Positions 32,939 to 35,878 of a stretch of DNA of 35,878 bases are shown here, piece by piece. A program made the translations under genes and the position numbers. The notes under the pieces are model-generated. The model did no database searches, was not told the DNA's origin, and saw only the letters and a list, made by a program, of their open reading frames with translations. The stretch's first letter is position 1; each line of letters begins with the position of its first letter. The stretch comes from Candidatus Aerophobota bacterium (GTDB lineage Bacteria; Aerophobota; Aerophobia; Aerophobales; B3-G15), in the NCBI GenBank assembly GCA_021162265.1, contig JAGGZA010000001.1:1-35878 (forward strand). Direction: 5' to 3'.

Positions 32939-33745
32939 TTACAGAAGTTTGCGCACAAATTCAATTCCCTTTTTTGCAGCTGTATCAGGGTCCGGCAGAG
33001 GAAAAATCTCAAGGGATAAAAAACCCTCATAACCTATCTCCTTTAGTGCAGATAAAATCTCCTCAAAGTTAATGTGTCCATACCCGGGAGCCCATCTATT
33101 GCTATCTACAATATGGACATACCCTATTAAACCCTCAGCCTCTAAGATACTTTCTTTAAAGGAGGATTCCTCTATATTCATGTGGAAGGTATCTATATGT
33201 AAAAACAGGTTATCCTTATCAACTTTTTTTAGAAACTCCTTTCCTTCAGATACATTGTTTAACCAGTTAACCTCATACCTGTTAATCATCTCAATATAGA
33301 TGTCAATTCCTCTCTCCTTAGCAAAATCACAGCATCTTTTGCAGGCATCAACTGCCCAGTAAATAGCCTTTTCCCTATTGGAATTATCTGGCAGACTTCC
33401 TCTCATCAAACCAATAATTACCGGGGCAGAAAATTCAGAAGCAAAACTTATCTGCTCCATAATTCTTTCAATAGCTTTTTCTCTTATCCTCTCATCAGGG
33501 TCTGTAAAAGTTAAACCATCCTTTAAAGCAGCCTGTCCTGTACCTATACCAGCTAAGGAAATTTTATTTTCTTCCAGTACCTTTTTTAATCTTTCTTTAT
33601 CAATAAGTTCAGGTGTCCTTAAAGATATCTCCACTCCATCATACCCAAACTCTGCAAGTTTTCTTATTCCTTCCTCAAACCCTCCCTTGTAAAGAATAGG
33701 ACCAAATTTCGTTTCTTCAACAGAAATAACCCCTGCTATTTTCAT
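32939..33745 (-). CDS. Xylose-isomerase-like TIM barrel (ketose 3-epimerase-type)
   Basis: This 268-residue sugar phosphate isomerase/epimerase-family TIM barrel keeps the four metal ligand positions of the D-tagatose/D-psicose 3-epimerase group: Glu in 'DIYIEMINRYE', Asp and His in 'LFLHIDTFHMNIEE', His/Asp in 'GYVHIVDSNRWAPGYGHINF', and Glu in 'GFLSLEIFP'. 'DSNRxxPGxGH' is the typical epimerase loop. A strong AAGGAGG lies 5 bases before the ATG. It opens the operon with the split transketolase. Epimerisation of a ketose or ketose phosphate for the transketolase is a reasonable guess. Hydroxypyruvate isomerase-like activity is another option. Confidence 0.82.
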   Translation of the reverse strand: MKIAGVISVEETKFGPILYKGGFEEGIRKLAEFGYDGVEISLRTPELIDKERLKKVLEENKISLAGIGTGQAALKDGLTFTDPDERIREKAIERIMEQISFASEFSAPVIIGLMRGSLPDNSNREKAIYWAVDACKRCCDFAKERGIDIYIEMINRYEVNWLNNVSEGKEFLKKVDKDNLFLHIDTFHMNIEESSFKESILEAEGLIGYVHIVDSNRWAPGYGHINFEEILSALKEIGYEGFLSLEIFPLPDPDTAAKKGIEFVRKLL

Positions 33746-33797
33746 CTTGTCCTCCTTCTACACTCATCCTTCTCAACAATATAAATACAAATTATCT

Positions 33798-33827
33798 TAT
33801 TTACTTCACCCATCCACATTTCGTCAA
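33798..33827 (-). promoter_or_regulatory. Tentative promoter before the epimerase-transketolase operon
   Basis: TTGACG (33827-33822) and TAAATA (33803-33798) are spaced by 18 bases on the minus strand, within the 156-base gap upstream of the epimerase gene. The -10 match is only fair. The position, roughly 50 bases before the ATG, is sensible. Confidence 0.35.
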
Positions 33828-33901
33828 ACTATTCCTCCAACACAACAAATCACAAATCTACACACTCTTAAGTTGATAAGAATAACTTTTCAGTTATATG
33901 C

Positions 33902-34384
33902 CTACAGCTTGTAACCAAAATCTCTCAGCAATTTTTTACGAGCTTTAATATCCTCTTCTTTCTCTACTCCTTTGGAGAAGAAACCATCAATAACTCCAGC
34001 AACACCCCTTCCCTGCTTTGTTTCAACCACTATAACCTGAACAGGGTTTGCTGTAGCGCAAAATACAGAGCAAACTTCAGGACACATCTTAATAGCATTA
34101 AGCACGTTAATTGGAAAAGCATTTTTTAACAAAATTACAAAAACATGTCCACAGGATAAAGCACTTGCATTTTTAATGGCAACTTTTTTAAGCTCTTCAT
34201 CATTCCCCTCTGCTCTGACAAGACATGGTCCCGATGCCTCACAAAAAGCAATTCCAAATTTTATCTGAGGAGATGACGAGGCCATAATCTCGTACAGATC
34301 TTCTGCCGTCTTTATGAAATGAGTTTGTCCCAAAATTATGTTAGCCTCATCCGGTATTTCCATATCTATTACCTTAAATTCCAT
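33902..34384 (-). CDS. Adenosine-specific kinase family protein
   Basis: This 160-residue protein of the small adenosine-specific kinase family (Pfam Adenosine_kin, PF04008) is known mainly from archaea and thermophilic bacteria. Family blocks are 'ANIILGQTHFIKTAEDLYE', 'IKFGIAFCEASGPCLVRAEGND', 'GHVFVILLKNAFPINVLNAIK', 'VCSVFCATANPVQVIVVETKQGRGVAGVIDG'. The length is typical. AAGGAGG precedes the ATG. It follows coaX by 11 bases. Biochemical evidence for the family is thin; adenosine binding is inferred from the structural name, so its in-cell function is uncertain. Confidence 0.88.
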   Translation of the reverse strand: MEFKVIDMEIPDEANIILGQTHFIKTAEDLYEIMASSSPQIKFGIAFCEASGPCLVRAEGNDEELKKVAIKNASALSCGHVFVILLKNAFPINVLNAIKMCPEVCSVFCATANPVQVIVVETKQGRGVAGVIDGFFSKGVEKEEDIKARKKLLRDFGYKL

Positions 34385-34395
34385 CCCTATCCTCC

Positions 34396-35166
34396 TTAAT
34401 CTTTCTTTGCAAGGCGAAGAGCAATAAAATTTAATCCCTGGAGGGTTAAATCGGGATTAATCTCCTTTATCTTATCACACTCTAAACCAATGATTTTCCC
34501 CCAGCCTCCTGTAGCAATAACATTAATCTCTCTACCCATCTCCTTCTCTATCTGTTCCAGGATCTCTTTAACCATTCCAGAGCAGGTATAAAAAATCCCG
34601 GAAATTAAATTATCGGTGGTATTTTTTCCAATAACCCTTAAAGGTTTTTTAAACTCCACAGGAAAAAGTCTTTCTGCTCTCTGCCATAAACTCTCAGAGG
34701 CAACGCGAATACCCGGTGCAATCACCCCTCCTATGTACTCACCCTTATCTGATATAACATCAAATGTCGTAGCTGTGCCGAAATCTACAACTACTGCAGG
34801 TAACTTATACATCTTTCTGACAGCAACAACATTAGCTATCCTGTCAGCTCCAACCTCCTCAGGATTATCGCAGAGGAGAGGAATACCTGCTATTTTGTAA
34901 TTAAGCTCTACAGGGGAAATCCCAAAATACCTTGGTATAGCCTCTCTTATAGCAACAAGAGCACTTTGAACCACAGAGGAAATAACCACCCTTTTTATAG
35001 AAAGTCTCTCTGAAGATATTTCTAACCAATTCCTCAAAACAATACCCCATTCATCAGACTCTTTATCTGGATGAGTTGAGAATATTCCTCTAATAAGCAT
35101 ACTCTCCCCTTTAAAAAGGGCTGTTTTCACAACTGTATTACCAATATCAATAACAAGGTTATTCAT
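34396..35166 (-). CDS. coaX: Type III pantothenate kinase
   Basis: This 256-residue CoaX phosphorylates pantothenate, the first step of coenzyme A synthesis. Motifs are N-terminal 'LVIDIGNTVVKTALFKGE' (phosphate-binding loop of the ASKHA fold), 'NPEEVGADRIANVVAVRKMY', 'VVVDFGTATTFDVISDKGEYIGGVIAPG' and 'VIATGGWGKII'. All the family's catalytic Asp residues are present. As in many bacteria it sits next to birA, whose product attaches biotin, forming a cofactor pair. The ribosome binding site is poor. Confidence 0.95.
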   Translation of the reverse strand: MNNLVIDIGNTVVKTALFKGESMLIRGIFSTHPDKESDEWGIVLRNWLEISSERLSIKRVVISSVVQSALVAIREAIPRYFGISPVELNYKIAGIPLLCDNPEEVGADRIANVVAVRKMYKLPAVVVDFGTATTFDVISDKGEYIGGVIAPGIRVASESLWQRAERLFPVEFKKPLRVIGKNTTDNLISGIFYTCSGMVKEILEQIEKEMGREINVIATGGWGKIIGLECDKIKEINPDLTLQGLNFIALRLAKKD

Positions 35167-35203
35167 AAAAAGATTCTCTTTTTAATATTTTTATCATAAG
35201 CTA

Positions 35204-35878
35204 CTAACTATTGTTAAAACAAGAGAGGGAAGAAAAATCCCGGGAATTTATTATTATCTGAGTGCTATCCTTTAACCCTAAAATTAAGTTTCCTGAGGGA
35301 TTTATTCCCCTAACATACATCATCTCTTCCCTTTCCGGAATAACTATTTTAACAGGCTCCCCCTCAAAGAAAAAAATTCCCTTACCCCAGGTCTGCTGAT
35401 AGCGAAGGTAAAGGCTTTCAAAAACTTTCAGGAAGAGGTCCAGAAAATAAAAGGGATAAACTATTCTACCTGTTTCAAGCAAAAGTGAAGTAGCTAAATT
35501 ACTTAGGGAAGGTGGGAAGTGTTCAACATTAAGATTAACCCCTACTCCCAGTATGGCAAATTCCACTTTACCTCTTTTTGCCTTTATCTTGCACATTGTT
35601 CCCCCTATTTTCTTCCCCTCAAGCATAACATCATTAGGCCAGCTAATATAGGTAAAAAGAGAGTACTTCTTTTCAATCACCCGGACAATCGCCAGGGCAG
35701 CCATCAAGGGATAAATAAAAGTACCATCTGGAGGAGAGGAGGGATGTAAAATTATAGAAAACCATAACCCTCCCGGAGGGGAAAACCAGCTTCTGCCTCT
35801 TCGACCTTCTCCTTTAATTTGTTGATTAGCCATAACTACCGTCCCTTCTTTTTTTCCACCCTCAGCCAATGAAAATGC
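35204..35878 (-). CDS. birA: Biotin-[acetyl-CoA carboxylase] ligase, N-terminus cut by window edge
   Basis: At least 224 residues of the BirA/BPL catalytic domain are present, and the frame is open to the right edge ('AFSLAEGG' continues upstream of a TTG), so the true start is outside. It shows 'GTVVMANQQIKGEGRRGRSWFSPPGGLWFSIILHP', the biotinyl-adenylate loop, in which GEGRRGR stands where GRGRRGR is usual. 'YISWPNDVMLEGKKIGGTMCKI' carries the catalytic Lys in 'WPNDV', and 'FAILGVGVNLN' follows. A small C-terminal SH3-like domain is visible ('GEPVKIVIPEREE', 'RGINPSGNLILG'). Whether a DNA-binding N-terminal domain exists cannot be seen. Confidence 0.93.
   Translation of the reverse strand, partial: AFSLAEGGKKEGTVVMANQQIKGEGRRGRSWFSPPGGLWFSIILHPSSPPDGTFIYPLMAALAIVRVIEKKYSLFTYISWPNDVMLEGKKIGGTMCKIKAKRGKVEFAILGVGVNLNVEHFPPSLSNLATSLLLETGRIVYPFYFLDLFLKVFESLYLRYQQTWGKGIFFFEGEPVKIVIPEREEMMYVRGINPSGNLILGLKDSTQIIINSRDFSSLSCFNNS

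Noticed and set aside
1..35878. CRISPR arrays, tRNA/rRNA genes, insertion sequences, phage or toxin-antitoxin genes
   Set aside because: I looked for regularly spaced repeats, clover-leaf-like segments, transposase or integrase motifs and small toxin-like pairs and saw none. This is a visual search, so a degenerate element could be missed.

Overview
The window is one nearly continuous block of bacterial chromosome, AT-rich by eye (roughly 38-40% GC). Almost every gene is on the minus strand, and only one convincing gene is on the plus strand. Low-GC codon use, strong AAGGAGG ribosome binding sites, a DUF374-type lipid acyltransferase (typical of bacteria with an outer membrane), a two-subunit Fe-S fumarase, malic enzyme and several oxygen-sensitive Fe-S enzyme families suggest an anaerobic, probably diderm bacterium. 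I cannot name the species. An uncultured candidate-phylum lineage (Aerophobota- or Atribacterota-like) is only a guess.

Region A (about 21.3 kb down to 1) reads as one large catabolic gene cluster. It starts at a GntR/FCD repressor whose promoter carries a clear double palindrome. Downstream are a UPF0597 (serine/cysteine-lyase-like) enzyme, a Tm-1-like UPF0261 protein, a PEP-hydrolase-like TIM barrel, an old-yellow-enzyme Fe-S flavoprotein, a GlcD-like FAD oxidase broken by a one-base frameshift, its GlcF-like Fe-S partner, an NAD-dependent epimerase/dehydratase and an L-fucose/arabinose-isomerase-like protein. Two complete branched-chain-amino-acid-type (LIV) ABC importers follow; in one of them the LivM permease and LivG ATPase are fused. 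The start of an M24/creatinase-type peptidase runs off the left edge. The combination of regulator, two importers, redox and lyase/isomerase enzymes and a peptidase-like hydrolase suggests uptake and breakdown of amino-acid- or sugar-acid-like compounds. The substrate cannot be read from the sequence.

Region B (21.6-28.1 kb) is housekeeping and signalling: a DUF374 acyltransferase, a small RRM RNA-binding protein with a long, hairpin-bearing leader, and an operon of galT, a histidine-less kinase-like GAF protein and a GGDEF/HD-GYP c-di-GMP protein. A plus-strand GT81-like glycosyltransferase (glucosyl-3-phosphoglycerate-synthase-like) is divergent from galT.

Region C (28.1-35.9 kb) is central metabolism and cofactor genes read right to left: BirA (cut by the right edge), type III pantothenate kinase, an adenosine-specific-kinase family protein, a ketose-epimerase-like TIM barrel, split transketolase (two genes), malic enzyme and Fe-S fumarase alpha and beta. 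Malic enzyme plus fumarase would link pyruvate, malate and fumarate. No rRNA, tRNA, CRISPR array, insertion sequence or phage gene was seen.
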